Of a stretch of DNA of 64,000 nt, positions 1 through 11,812 are shown in pieces. The DNA is from Linyphia triangularis (lineage: Eukaryota; Arthropoda; Arachnida; Araneae; Linyphiidae): contig OZ021732.1 in assembly GCA_963978545.1 (NCBI GenBank), positions 35,983,123 through 36,047,122 on the forward strand, read 5' to 3'. The first letter of the stretch is position 1, and each line of letters opens with the position of its first letter. The notes below the pieces were generated by a model that was given only the letters and a program-made list of their open reading frames with translations, was not told where the DNA came from and searched no databases. A program made the position numbers and the translations under genes.

Positions 1-3000
1 TGGAAGAAAATGATAGTAAAATAAATTTTTTTTCCAACTCCTTAACAATAGTTCATAAATAATTGAATTTGAATCAAATTATACAAATGTAATGGACTTA
101 GCTAGTTATCTATGTTAACAATTAGGTTATCCTAGAGATGCTGCACTATGATAACTTATCGTATAACTCAACAATTAGGAACTTTATCAATTTTAATTTG
201 AATGCAAAATGATTTCTCAAGATCTATCAAACACAGAGTGATCTTAGAACATGGTTTTGCTGACAGCATACTACCTCGCTGTTTAACATTTCTATGGCCC
301 CAAATCCCATGGGTCTAACTAGAGTGGGTTTCTGATACAGTAGGATACATAAAATCAAATAGGCGCATAGAGAATTCCAAGTCATTGTGTGAACGAAACC
401 ATTAAGAGAAGGAATTATGTATATCCATCTATTATTATACAATGGGCCCTGGTAATGTTTCTTATTGTGGTTCGACATTACCTGATTACGAACACATAGT
501 GAAGTTGGGAGAATCTATGTATGAAGGCGGAGAGAATTTAGCAATTCTGAGATATGCGAAGTTAGGTTTCCTTAAAGTTCTTGTAAAGTTTAGTCTACCA
601 GTGCCTTAATCCACAATAATGTGGCAAAGCAAAATGGAATACGATAGTGTGGTATTGCAGTAAATATACCAACTGGAAAACCTTTACTGAAATAATTCTA
701 GTGAATGTTCTTGAATGTTAGTTAATAAATAGTTACGAAAATATTACTTCAACTCTGCTATTTGTTTGTGAATAAAAGCTTATTTACAGGATTTTGTTTT
801 ATTAATTTTAATTTAAATACTAAATGTCTGCAATGATATAAAATGTTTTTGGCTAGAAAGTTATTTTAACATATATGTTTTTAAAAGATATGTATCACAA
901 TAAGAGAACACAAATTCTAAATTATCTGATGTGAGTAATTGATATTTTATTTTCATATATCTAATGCACAAATATGAAACAATTAAAAAAAAATTGAATC
1001 TGTTATTTAGAAGCTAGAGAAATACATTTGTTAATGAAGCTTATTAATCTTGTAAAGATAAATCAATTTAGGCACTGCTTTGGAAATACTGGGTAAGAAA
1101 TAATTTGAAAAATTAAAAAAAAAAAAATAATAATAACTCTAAAAGTAACTGATTAAACTATATAATTTTCTTTACAAAACATTCGGAGATTACTTTTTTA
1201 AATGTAACTTCAATGTAATAGAGACTTTTCAAGAACCATTTTTTTATGTGGGTAGTGAAGTGCAAATATCTAACAATAATTCCTCGAACCTTCCAGCATT
1301 ATTATATTTTTTAAATGTTAAATATTTTACAAAATATTATTTTTTTGAATATTTTAAATTTTTGAATGAACTTGTAAAAGGATTTAAATAGGAACACTCT
1401 TTAAAACAGCAAATGGATAACTTTCAGGATTGACATAGTTAAATCATTAACAAAATAGGGAATTAAAAAAAAAATCTTCTTAAGAAATAAGGATTATTAA
1501 AGTGGATATCACCAATCCTAAAGTATTAGTCATTTTACTGGACTAGGATATTTAGTTGAGTAAATACTCATACTCTGCAAATCCGCTTAGGTTTATAAAA
1601 GAATATTTATTCATATTTTGCATCTAATCCAATGGAAATAATAAAACGCAACCCTCTATCAGCTAAACTCAATAAAATTTCAGGAAAGTCAAGTTTATTA
1701 GCAACATGATCTCCAATACATATTCCACCCAAACTTAAATAAATGTCCCACTACGATATTTGACTCTTCTCGATCGAGCAGAGAATGGCATGCATCAAAA
1801 CATATCTTCAGCCACTCGGCCAAAACTAGCTTAAATTTCTTTCACATCATTTACCCTCAAGTAAAGGGTTTGTGGGGAAGGGGCAGATGAGAAAGGGGGG
1901 GAGGGGGGGGGGGTCAGAAGAGGGTAATCTTTCATATGCGACTACTTATGCATCTATTTTCTTTGCGGACTAGCTTTGTATGTTAGGGCACTCAGTCGAA
2001 AAAGAAAACCAGCCGGGGCTCTCTTTCTCTTAAGAAGAATCTCTTCCACCAGTTAAGTATCGAAATATTTATAAGCATACCCCTAAAGGCATATAAATCT
2101 TAGAGATGATGAAAAACGCTTAAGTTTTGATGTTGGCAGTAGTTGACAGTTTCGGGGATGTATTAAAGTTTTTTTTCCTCCCTTTTCTGCAAGCCTCTTC
2201 ATCGAGCAAGATGCTGTTATTTTGTTTTCTGTTTTGATTTGGCTTTGTTGGTAGAGATGGTCGGATGGTATTTATCTTTAAAAAAGGATTTTCACTGTGG
2301 CTGTTGCAAGTGCGCATTCAATTGAGAAAATTTATCGAGTATTTTAAAGCGAGTGGATAACTTTTTTTCCCTTTACAGCAGGATTACAGTCGACTTACTT
2401 AGTATGGTATTTAGCATGAGTGCATTGTTGGATAAGAGGAAAGAGAGTTTTGTGAGTTAATATATATTGGGGAATTGATTGCCTCTTCATACAAATCGTT
2501 GACTAAAATGTTTTTTACTATGATGAGTGTTCATTTTATACTTGATTTTAAAAGTAAATTACAAGTTTCGCTTGCATTCTTGTTCACTATTTGTATTCGA
2601 GTTTTTTGTCACTTAGTCATCTGAAATTTTTCAAAAATATCTAAAACAGAATAGTTTGCTAAAATAGAAGTTTACTGTAATTTACTTTCGGTAAAGAAAT
2701 GTCGAAGTTTGAGTTAAAAAATTGCAGTGTAATTTCATCAAATTGTTTTTCTGACTATAATATTAAAAGAGAATAATAAAACTATTTTTTTTTTTTTTAA
2801 ATCGAAGTAGAAATTCGATTAAATTTTTTGGAGTTAATGGTTATAAAGATTTATGTGTAAGTGTTACACGTGCTACAAAGGTGAAATAGAAAATTCACTG
2901 TAAAACCAATTTCAAGGAAATTATAGCCAACTGATTGATTAAAGACATCACCAATGAAATACTTATACATTAAATATAGACTTTTCCTTTTTAGAATATA

Positions 3001-3719
3001 CTTATAGTTTTCACACTATGCAATATTTTATTCCTATACTATATTTAATAAACTTTGAAGACATGTCACTTGAAGGAATATAATTAAAAGCTCTACGATA
3101 TAGGAACTAAAACACCACCTACTTTACCAAGAACATTCCTTATCGTATTGTACAGTAGCAAATTTCTTGGCACTCCATTTAACTTTTTCAAGAAAATGTG
3201 TTTTTGGCACTTTTTCAATAATTTGATTCTATATTAGTTCGATGTGAAAAAACAGTATCTGCCTTTATTTGTAGTGTAAGTACAAACTGCTTTTTGTGCG
3301 GTTTAAATAAATGTAACTGTTGTGAATTTAAAAACATCTGCTGTTCTCCCAAGTACATTCAGCATTTTAAAGTACACTGATAAATATGAAAGTGAAGAAT
3401 TAACATTTTTTCTTGGCTTTTTCTTTTAGAACATCCTACTTCCTTATCAACCGAAATACTGCTTGCTAAATATATTTTAAATCTTATAATATATAATCCT
3501 ATAGTTGAAATATTAAAAGCATTTTTCTTATTTCAAAAGTGAGGTAAACTGAATCTTGAAACTGGAAAAATTTCGAAACGTCCACTTCAAAGCATGAACT
3601 GAATTGCCTTTCTATGTAAAATGTTAATCCATTATCCATTATAAAATAAATCAACAATCCTGATTCCTTTAAAAACTGCATAGCTTTTATTTTAAAATAT
3701 AGAAAAGACAAACCCTACA
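1..3719. other. AT-rich non-coding DNA
   Basis: No open reading frame here has a recognisable domain. Those longer than 60 codons (for example minus 227-478 and 2120-2317) match nothing I know. The sequence is A/T-rich with short poly-A and poly-T runs. A G-rich homopolymer block lies at about 1888-1915. The stretch around 230-480 is somewhat less AT-rich, but its minus-strand frame shows no motif. Confidence 0.6.
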
Positions 3720-4330
3720 AACAATTCTTAGCCACCCTAAACAATGATAAAAGCAATAAAGGATATCGCCATTAACGGATTTGATTTCTTGGAATCTACA
3801 AAATCACTATTACGCCTGATATTCCCCTTTCGTGTTGCGCATCCATTCGCCTATTAAAAGATGAATCAATTTGGATTCCTAACACCCTTTTCAATCGTGC
3901 CTTCGCCCCGATGCATATTTCAGCTGTGGCGCTTCTAACTAGATTTAATATTCCACGTGCCGATGACTTCGCCTTTAGGGGAAAGGCAGAAAAGTGCAAG
4001 AATTTTCCGGTTTGATAATGATTTAAGAAAATCGGAAATACAACGTGAGAGTTTAGAATGGATTTCATGCAAAGCCAGGTTCTGGGGCGTCTGAACTGGA
4101 AATTCTAGAAAATCGGCTTTGTGAGAGGACCCAATGACTGTGGTTATTTCTGGAGGCCATTTCCTGCCTTCGGTTGTAGGGAACTGGTGTATATGAGAAT
4201 GGATGTTTTCACGAAACAGTGAGTCTTTCATAGAGAAATATTGGGTGAAGTAAAGCATACACGCACGAGAGAAGATATTTATATTGTAGTATTCCAACGT
4301 GAAACGTCATGCAAGTATTGGTACCGAATA
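3720..4330. other. GC-richer complex-sequence island, unexplained
   Basis: This stretch is much less simple and more GC-balanced than the flanks. Both overlapping minus-strand frames (3796-4068 and 3935-4297) stay open, but neither protein shows a recognisable motif. Low A/T simplicity plus two dubious overlapping frames fits a constrained non-coding element or an old eroded repeat better than a gene. It resembles in character the islands at 13.5, 19.6, 39.5 and 46.3 kb. No splice-bounded exon was convincing. Confidence 0.35.
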
Positions 4331-4859
4331 TTGGGAGGAGAAATTATAATTCGATACATGGATGATCAACTACGTACGTGGATGAAGTAGAACTTGAGCG
4401 TGACCACTTTACTGTCACCTTAAACCTTATTGTTTTCAATAAAATAGTTGAATTAAGGTGGTCAGGTTCTGGAATAGTTAGCTTTTATATAGAACGTTCT
4501 CAACTGTTATTGTATACAGAAAAATAAAGTTTGGCATATATTATTGTTTCTCATTGGTTATTTTTTTTTAAAGGTTTTGTTTTAGTTTAAGTGCACTATA
4601 GCCAATGTTTTGCAGATTGTGAAAATTGTTAGATTTTTTTTTTTTTAACTTGGTAAATGTTATGAACTTTTTCTGGGTAAAAGTCAAAGGTTTGCAACTC
4701 GGTGATATTTCAAAATACAGGGTTACTACAAAAGAATAATTTATTTTCAAAACCCGATTTATTCAAAAGTATTATACTTACAAATATGATTGATACATGA
4801 AAATAACCACAAACTATTCAAGTTTTAGGCTAACTCTACAAATGTTCTATGTGTGCCCC

Positions 4860-5031
4860 CCTGGTCACACGACCCAAGTCCAGGAGGTAGTTCAATTCAT
4901 TCCACACATTTTGTAGCATGATCGCGTCAATGTTCATCAATGCATCACTGATCCGTTACTTCGGCTCATCTATCGTTTTTGGTAGTGGAGGTACATACAC
5001 AATGTCCTTAATGTGTCCCCAAAGAAAGAAG
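4860..5031 (-). pseudogene. Transposase C-terminal fragment, left arm (inverted copy)
   Basis: Read on the minus strand, this arm encodes the same tail as the right arm: an FFLWG-like segment, then KDIVYVPPLPKTIDE, then WNELNYLL just before the terminal repeat. It keeps the FFLWG stretch that the right arm lost, but has its own stop in the region corresponding to EELKKR. The two arms therefore decayed separately after the inverted duplication, or derive from two slightly different source copies. Confidence 0.7.
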
Positions 5032-5033
5032 TC

Positions 5034-5268
5034 ACTTGGCATTAATTGGGTTGGCAGTGTTGGTGATAATGACGTCGCTTTCTTACCTTGGCCCCCCAGG
5101 TCACCGGATTTAAAGCCATGTGTTAAGGACATTGTTTATGTACCCCCACTACCAAAAACGATAGAAGAGTTGAAGAAACGGGTCAGTGATGCATTGATGA
5201 ACATTGACGGAGTCATGCAACAAAATGTGTGGAATGTAGTGAACTACCGCCTGACGTGTGTCGTGTGA
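5034..5268 (+). pseudogene. Transposase C-terminal fragment, right arm of fold-back element
   Basis: The open frame reads through WPPRSPDLKPC and VYVPPLPKTIEELKKR to VVNYRL. This matches the catalytic-core end and C-terminal tail I recall for an arthropod Tc1/mariner-superfamily transposase, where the motif is usually WPPRSPDLTPCDFFLWG followed by KDxVYVPPLP. The DFFLWG segment is missing here: CVKDIVYV follows directly after KPC, an in-frame deletion relative to the inverted left-arm copy. The first two catalytic aspartates and the DNA-binding domain are absent, so the fragment is non-functional. An ATG at 4918 opens this frame only by running antisense through the left arm. Confidence 0.75.
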
Positions 5269-5417
5269 CCAGGGGGGCATACATAGAACATTTGTAGAGT
5301 TAGCATAAAACTTGAATAGTTTGTGGCTATTTCCATTTATCAATCATATTTGTAAGTATAATACTTTTGAATAAATTGGGTTTTGAAAATGAATGTTTCT
5401 TTTGTAGTAACCCTGTA

Positions 5418-6256
5418 CATTATTTAAAAAGATTTTTTCTATATTTATTTATGGTATTTACATATTTTACTCATATTTCTTAAACATCCAGTTATGTTAC
5501 GCAAAGTGTTTTAAATTAGAATACAATTTTTTATTTGAATTTTTTAGAAACACAGAATACATACTATATGGTTAAGAAAGTCTATGAATTTGTTTTCAAA
5601 CTGTAATTTGAAAAGTTTATTTCTTAATTGTAACTATGTAACCATTGTCCCTTTCCATGTTTGTGTTCTACAAATTTTTTATTGTACCCAAAAAATAAAA
5701 GTGAGATTTATGAAGAAGAAAATACTGAGAAAATATACCTTTATGTTATTTCTGCTTAATTTATTACATTTACTCCAGTAAGTCTTTATAGTATAGTATA
5801 AACTTTTGTTTATTATTTTATTAAAAATTGTTTATCTCTTAAATAAAAAAGGTGCATCCTATCAATATCTATAGATTTTTATAATTTATAAATGTTGCTT
5901 ATATGAGGTAAATTTATAAAATGGTGCATTTTTATAGCCTTCCTTTAATTAAATTGCCTTTATGTAACTCGCACTAGAACTAATGGTAAATATTATTATG
6001 TAATATTTGTTAAAAAAAATAACCCATTCTTGAAAAACAAGACAAACTTAGATCTTTTGACGTATAAGAAAACAGTCAAAACAAATGAAAGCGCAAGTTT
6101 GAAAAAAAAAGTTTTATTTATAAATTTTCACTATAACGATTTCATATAAGAGCTGCTTTTCTACAATCACAAATGCAGAATTGAATATTCAAATACGATA
6201 TTTGAATTTCTACTGCATCAGAGTTCGAGGAAAATTTGAACCCTTTAAGTTGTGGT
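5418..6256. other. AT-rich non-coding DNA
   Basis: Poly-A/T-rich sequence with no supported gene. The 65-codon plus frame at 5584-5781 is of biased F/L/N composition, as expected by chance in AT-rich DNA. Confidence 0.6.
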
Positions 6257-6258
6257 TA

Positions 6259-7019
6259 AGGTAAACCGAAATCGAAAAATTTGAAAAATTTCGATTTTGA
6301 GCATTTAATTGTTTCAAATAACAACTTTCATGATGTTTACAGTGATATATAACACTTGGAAATACTTATATTAGAAGTATAATCAGCCCAAAGAAATATA
6401 GTGCAGGAATATTGTGAATTAAGGGGGCTTGTTTACTTGAAACTTGATTTGCTCATTACTATGTTTTTGATGTTTGGTGTTCCTTTTCTAAGTACCTATA
6501 AGAGATATTGAATTGAAATTTTTTGCAGTGATAAATCAAACATTGTTTATTTCTTTAATATGGGCTTTAACAAAGATATTGCCTAATTTCTCAAAAAAGT
6601 AATTTTTTACTATAACAAAAAAATTACCAAAAAATTACCAAAAAAATTACAAAAAACACATTTTTTAGTGCTCTAAGTTCAAATAACTTTTTTTATAGGT
6701 AAATGTTTCTAAATACTATATTAAAATAAGTAGCAATATTCAATGAATATTTCATAATTTAAATTTTGTTTCTATCTGTAAAAGATCCCAAGAAACGGTA
6801 CATAAAAAATCAAAAACGTAGTTCTGAGTAAATCAAGTTCAAAATAAATAACCCCCTTAACTCACAGTATTCCTGCACCATATATCTCATTGCTGATTAT
6901 TCTTCCAATATAGGTATTACCAAGTGTTATATATCACTGTAAACGTAATAAAGCCGCTATTTGAAACAATTAAAATCTCAAAATCAACATTTTTCATAAT
7001 TTTCGATTGCGAGTTACCT
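6259..7019. mobile_element. MITE with long terminal inverted repeats
   Basis: The two ends are inverted copies of each other over about 200 bp (6259-~6485 against ~6790-7019), starting AGGTAA and flanked by TA (6257-6258 and 7020-7021). Recognisable paired blocks include the TTTCAAATA segment, the run ACAGTGATATATAACACTTG and its complement near 6925-6945, and TTAAGGGGG near 6420 against CCCCCTTAA near 6852. The middle (about 6490-6790) is A/T-rich and codes for nothing. A 761-bp non-coding element with TA flanks and long TIRs is best described as a MITE; the mobilising family is not identifiable from the sequence. Confidence 0.75.
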
Positions 7020-7021
7020 TA

Positions 7022-8199
7022 TGTAAAACAAATATATGATTTTGCACTTGTAGTATTTACAGAAAAGGAAAAAAAAAAAAAAAAAATGTTCTATTTGTAG
7101 AGAAAGCGGAAGGGGAAAAAAAAATATTAAAAATCTAGAAAAATAAGAAATAGTTTTTGAAAATTTCCTTAAGTGAAAAGGATATTGATTGTTTTAAGGG
7201 TCACATTAAAACGAAACATCACAAGCTACATATGAGAGGAACATTTTTTTGAGCCAGTTCTCTTATGGAAATTTCTGCTTTTTTAAAATGTAATGAATTA
7301 AACATTATCAAGGTTTTGTGCTATTAATAAATAAGTTGAGTATAATCATTTCAATTTTGTGAATTTTTGCCTTTTTTTTTCAAATTAGTTGCTATTAAAT
7401 CTGTGTATATGTTTCCAATGCAATGTCCATCAATTTTTTATTAGCAAAAACATCTGGTAATATTTATTTGTTGAAATTTGTCTCGTAGACCTTTGAAAAA
7501 CCCCTATTGAACACAACAAAACGTGCTTCACTTCAAATTCAATATTTAACTTTATGGTTATAAAAAAACGTGGTTAATTTTAAGACGCTTCTCAACATAC
7601 AGATGAACAAATTGTGTTAAAAATTTAAATAAAATAAAAAAATTATTAAGTAAAAAAAATTAACTTTACTTAGAAATTATAGATTACTTGTATGACTTAT
7701 TTCATCAAAACTGCTAACTTTATTTCGGACTAAATTCAATGAAAATGCATTTTTAATTTATGAGACAGTTTTAAATGATTTTGAACTAGATTTCTATTAT
7801 TTGTTAGTACAAAGTAAATTAGAAAATTTCGATTAATTTTATGAGGTAAGCTAAATTAAAAAAAGTTATAGTATCTCTTCAAGATGTTAACACTTATATT
7901 TGGAATTTTAGACTATTTCACTTTATAAAATACACAAAATTGTAATGATGTTTATGCTCGTATTTGGACGTTTGAATACTAACTTCAATCAATTCTCAAA
8001 AATTAAGAAAGAAAAGGTATTTGAAATGTTTAACAGTAAGAAAACATTTTGTATACCCTCAAATAACTTAAATCTTGTATAATAATGACGTTAAACTGAA
8101 TTAATAATATCAAAACACACAAAATAAGGCTTAAAATCTTAAGTTTTTTTTTATTTATATTTGTGAGGCCAACCAAGTAAATAATTGTAAGGTAAATCT
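7022..8199. other. AT-rich non-coding DNA
   Basis: Simple A/T-rich sequence with a long poly-A run near 7070-7086. No coding or RNA feature is visible. Confidence 0.6.
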
Positions 8200-8530
8200 T
8201 TATAAGAAAATTGAACCTCTTATTCCAAAGTTTGTTAATAAGGAGACAACCCCTTTCGACAAAATTATTTGTTTAAATTTCGCACAAAACACGATCTGCG
8301 GATTATCCACACTTTTCCCAAGAACAGAGGAAAAGCACCAAAAATAGTTTTTTTCAGGGCTGTGTTTACCTCTGCTCACGTTGAACCGTTTTTGCCGGTG
8401 CTTCATAGCTCTTGTGATTTAATCTTCCCTCGCATAAAATGGATGCTTAACAATGATGAAAGATAAGAAGAGAGTGAGAGGAGGGTGAATATATTTTCTT
8501 GTCACCAACAGATGGAGCTGCTTCCATTTA
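8200..8530. other. GC-richer complex-sequence island
   Basis: More balanced composition than the surroundings. Both strands carry short overlapping open frames (plus 8269-8466, minus 8200-8406) with no recognised motif. I treat it as possible conserved non-coding or eroded repeat sequence. Confidence 0.3.
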
Positions 8531-8936
8531 CGTTTTATAAAAAATCTACCTAATCCTCTCTATCGAACCGAAATTTTGAAAAATATTTGTACCTATAAGC
8601 TTGTATTCGGCTCTATTGCATTTTAGGGAAATTGCTTTGGAAGACAGCTGAGTGTAAAATAAGTTTTGGTAATGTTGGATTACCGAAGTTTTAGAATGAA
8701 ACAATTTTCAGATGGATTAAGTATTTTTTTCTCTTTTCAATTTTAGGTGGGAGGATTCTTAGTGTTGCTTCAAAAACATAGCTCCTATTGAAATAAATAT
8801 GTTCGGTGGTTATTTCAGAGTTTTGGAAATTCATATTCTTTTTTGCATGTATAAGTTGTCAAAAAAGTGATCCATCAAACCCTCAAACATGTTGAAATCA
8901 GTTACTTAAAAAAGAAGCAAATGTCCATGTCTCCTG

Positions 8937-8965
<29 letters not shown>
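8937..8965. repeat. Poly-A tract
   Basis: An uninterrupted run of about 28 A residues, followed by a short TA-rich stretch. It could be a retroposon tail remnant, but no upstream element is recognisable. Confidence 0.85.
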
Positions 8966-8967
<2 letters not shown>

Positions 8968-9079
8968 TGTATATATATATAAACCTACGTATTAAATACT
9001 TAAAATTACAGTCTCAAAATGAGTTGTAAAGCTTTAGACTCGTTATTTATTGTAGCTAAAAAATAAAGTGTTTCAGAAA

Positions 9080-9315
9080 AATCAGGATGGAGGAGAGAAT
9101 GGAAGGGGGGGGGGGGGACGCAAAAGAGAGTGTGGAGGAAAAAGAGGCTAAGTAAAGATGTCAGATATGTAGATATATATAGAGAGAGAATATGAAGAAC
9201 AAATTATATTAATAAGCAAGAGATACAGAGAGAGAATGAAAGATACTAAAGAGTAAGATTGGTAAAACTAGTAAAAGAAAAAATAAGCAAGGAAGAGAGA
9301 ATTGAGAGAAGTATA
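9080..9315. repeat. Purine-rich (GA)-biased tract with G run
   Basis: The plus strand is strongly purine-biased, with many GAGAGA and GGAAG clusters and a run of 12 or so G residues near 9105-9117. It forms a polypurine/polypyrimidine segment distinct from the A/T background. No protein or RNA gene is visible. Confidence 0.6.
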
Positions 9316-9649
9316 TATATGAAGACTTAGTTTAGAGTAAATATAATATAGTTGTTCTAATTTAATTAGTAAGAATATTTAAATTTAAAAACTTTCATAT
9401 CTTGGTAAGATTTTTGAATTAGTATTTTTAACTTTTACCATTAAATAACTATAAATTACTTGTGAAATTTTGACTTTACACCTAATTTACCTAAAACTTC
9501 ACCTAAAAAATTACCACAAATGATAAATTTTTCAAAATATTCTTAAAGATATAGCACCTGATTAAAGTCTCTTAAATTGTAAAAATGGTGACTACCTAAT
9601 GGTGATTCGATCAGATTGTTGAACATTATATGTACATTATATTTGAGTT

Positions 9650-9760
9650 TGGTTGTGTGTTAGATGATTCTAGACCAAACATAGTTTTGCAGTTCTTTCC
9701 TACAACTATCAATTCTTAAAGCTGTGAACCTTTTTTGATGTTATGTAAATATTTCCAGTT
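9650..9760. repeat. Diverged direct repeat, copy 1
   Basis: About 105 bp that recurs at 10713-10820 in the same orientation. Shared blocks include GTGTTAGA, ATTCTAGACCAAAC, ATTCTTTCC-type and ACAACTATCA segments, with scattered substitutions. It is an old dispersed or segmentally duplicated repeat with no coding content recognised. Confidence 0.75.
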
Positions 9761-9796
9761 TTGTCTGAAACACAATTGTTTTGCATAAATAACATG

Positions 9797-9859
9797 TCGA
9801 ATAATTGTTTGAGATTGTACCTCAATCACTTTGAGGTACAATCTCAAACAATTATTCGA
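9797..9859. repeat. Perfect hairpin: 29-bp stem, 5-nt loop
   Basis: Left arm 9797-9825 and right arm 9831-9859 are exact reverse complements with the loop TCACT. The arms are of mixed sequence (they include GAGATTGTACCTC), not simple AT. It lies just downstream of one copy of a dispersed repeat. A perfect stem suggests a recent inverted duplication or selection for a hairpin; alternatives are a small MITE end-fusion or a hairpin RNA. Confidence 0.85.
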
Positions 9860-10138
9860 TTCACTTCAAAATTCACAATTCACTTTAATTATATCTCAGT
9901 TATCGCCAAATTATTATCAATTCACCCCATTTCTGTTAGTGAAATATGCCAATTTTCCATCCTACAAATTGTTCTAGAAGTTATTGTGGTTTATTCAAGG
10001 CTAAAGTAGCACAACTTGACTAGGAATATAGATAAAAAAATTGTCTAAAATATTTTATTGGTATTTTTTATGAAGTAAAAAATATGAACTGAGTAACGTT
10101 AATTAAAAAAATATAGAATTCAAAATTGTACTTAATTG

Positions 10139-10140
10139 CC

Positions 10141-10169
<29 letters not shown>
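10139..10169. repeat. Poly-A tract
   Basis: A run of about 29 A residues. No attached retroelement is recognised. Confidence 0.85.
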
Positions 10170-10173
<4 letters not shown>

Positions 10174-10712
10174 GTAGAAGCAGATTCTTGCAAACAACTT
10201 TTAAGAAAAATATATATATTTTTTCTTATCAAAGAGAAATATTCAAATGTTCGAACAGGGAGGTTTAGGTAGTAGAACTTTCTCTGCGTCTAGGCCTTAA
10301 CGCATGTAACGAGATTTCTTGAGAAAATATAATTTTCCAAATTTTACCGGTTTTCTTAGTGTAAAGTTTCGGTTCCACCTCATCTCCACTCCTGAAGATT
10401 TTGCCTCTGTCACAAAATTAAAATATAATGTTGTCACCAGTTTGAATATCAAAGATAATTCCTTGTGATCCTTTATAAGTCAATCTCCCTATGTCTTTTT
10501 CAACTGTTCCTGAGAGTAATTCAAGTACAGGCTCGACCACATGTCCCTTTAGTATGTTTGTGTGGTGTTGAACTTACTGATCCCCCCATCCCCATCTGTA
10601 TTCATTGTTCACTCACCAGTTTCAATCATAAAAGGTTAAAAAACAAAAATACAATATATCCTTGCAGTTTTATTCCATCAGTACATGTTTACTTACAACT
10701 AAAAATACGTTG

Positions 10713-10820
10713 AGGTTGGTCATGTGTTAGAGAATTCTAGACCAAACAACGTTCTGCAATTCTTTCCAACAACTATCAGTTCTTAAAACTCTGGACCTGT
10801 CTTAATGTTTATGACTATTT
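10713..10820. repeat. Diverged direct repeat, copy 2
   Basis: Same-orientation partner of 9650-9760, about 1.06 kb apart. Both copies end near a TTxATGTT block followed by ATTT. The spacing and divergence do not show whether these are LTR remnants or independent copies of a short interspersed repeat. Confidence 0.75.
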
Positions 10821-11625
10821 ACTTAAAATAATTTCTCCACTTAGGGTATGATGCTATTTATGTTTCAAATACGACTCTTGCTCTATATTGGCACTATAGG
10901 TTATTGAGTCCTTCCAATGTATAGTACCCTTTTTAAAAAAAATAGAGTTTCGAATTTATAGAAAAAAATTGCTTCAAATCGTGATTTTGTAGAGTTGTAA
11001 AGAACTATATTACTATTTGTTTTGTATTGTTTATTTGTTATATTATTGGTTTCATAAATTATAATTTTACTTTTCTGTTTGGTTTGATTTTAATTTTTTA
11101 ATGAACTCCCAACGGAAAAATTACTTATAATAGATTTTATATTTCTTAGCTTTTCCAAAATCCATGTGTAAGCATAAAAAGTTGTATAATATAACACTGA
11201 TGTAGATTGTGAATTCCATGAAATAACACATAAAAATTACTAAATATGTTTTAGAAATTAATAAAGTCTTCCATTTTACTTCTGAAAAATTTGTTTTAGT
11301 TTATTTATAAAGCATAGAAAAACTTGTATTGAAATTACTTGAAAATTTAAGTTGGAAAACTGACTTTATCAAAGAAATTATTCAATTTTTAAAATAAACT
11401 GTAGATCTCTAAATACGCTAACTTAATCTAATATTTTCTACTCAAGACGTGTTTGGTAGTGGTTGGTCAGTGAAATATTTCACTAAACATTTGAAATTTA
11501 ATGGAACTCTTAAAATCTTATAAATTGCATCAAAGCAATATTTAAAGAGGTTAGTTGCATTATACTTGAAGCCAGACGCATAGAATTTTTTTTAAAAATA
11601 ATCCATATATATAAAATGTTGAAAT
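10821..11625. other. AT-rich non-coding DNA
   Basis: No feature beyond homopolymers could be supported. Confidence 0.6.
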
Positions 11626-11629
11626 GTTT

Positions 11630-11663
11630 TATGAAATGTTTTAGAAATGCAAACTTTCATGCT

Positions 11664-11742
<79 letters not shown>

Positions 11743-11812
11743 TTAATGCATGTATGTTTCAAATATGAAATGTTTTAGGAACGCAAACTTTCATGCTTAT
11801 AAATATATATTT
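11630..11812. repeat. Direct duplication separated by a (TA)n array
   Basis: The segment ATGAAATGTTTTAG, then AAATGC or GAACGC, then AAACTTTCATGCTTATAAAT occurs at about 11630-11670 and again at about 11765-11803. An uninterrupted (AT)n of about 35 units occupies 11669-11738. Both copies end in the same TATAAATATATA sequence, so the microsatellite probably grew from the AT-rich end of the first copy. Confidence 0.8.

Larger units (their letters stand above)
4718..5415. mobile_element. Palindromic Tc1/mariner-derived element, TA-flanked
   Basis: The termini are perfect inverted repeats beginning CAGGGTTACTACAAAAGAA, flanked by TA on both sides (4716-4717 and 5416-5417), the target-site duplication expected of Tc1/mariner insertions. 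The inverted similarity runs inward roughly 300 bp on each side, through 4718-~5030 and ~5080-5415, so most of the 698-bp element is a fold-back structure. Each arm holds the 3' end of the same transposase: the right arm on the plus strand, the left arm on the minus strand. The arms differ: the right arm lacks about 20 bp present in the left. The element cannot encode an active transposase and would depend on one supplied in trans. Confidence 0.85.

Noticed and set aside
227..478. 83-codon minus-strand ORF
   Set aside because: No motif, start context or homologue recognised.
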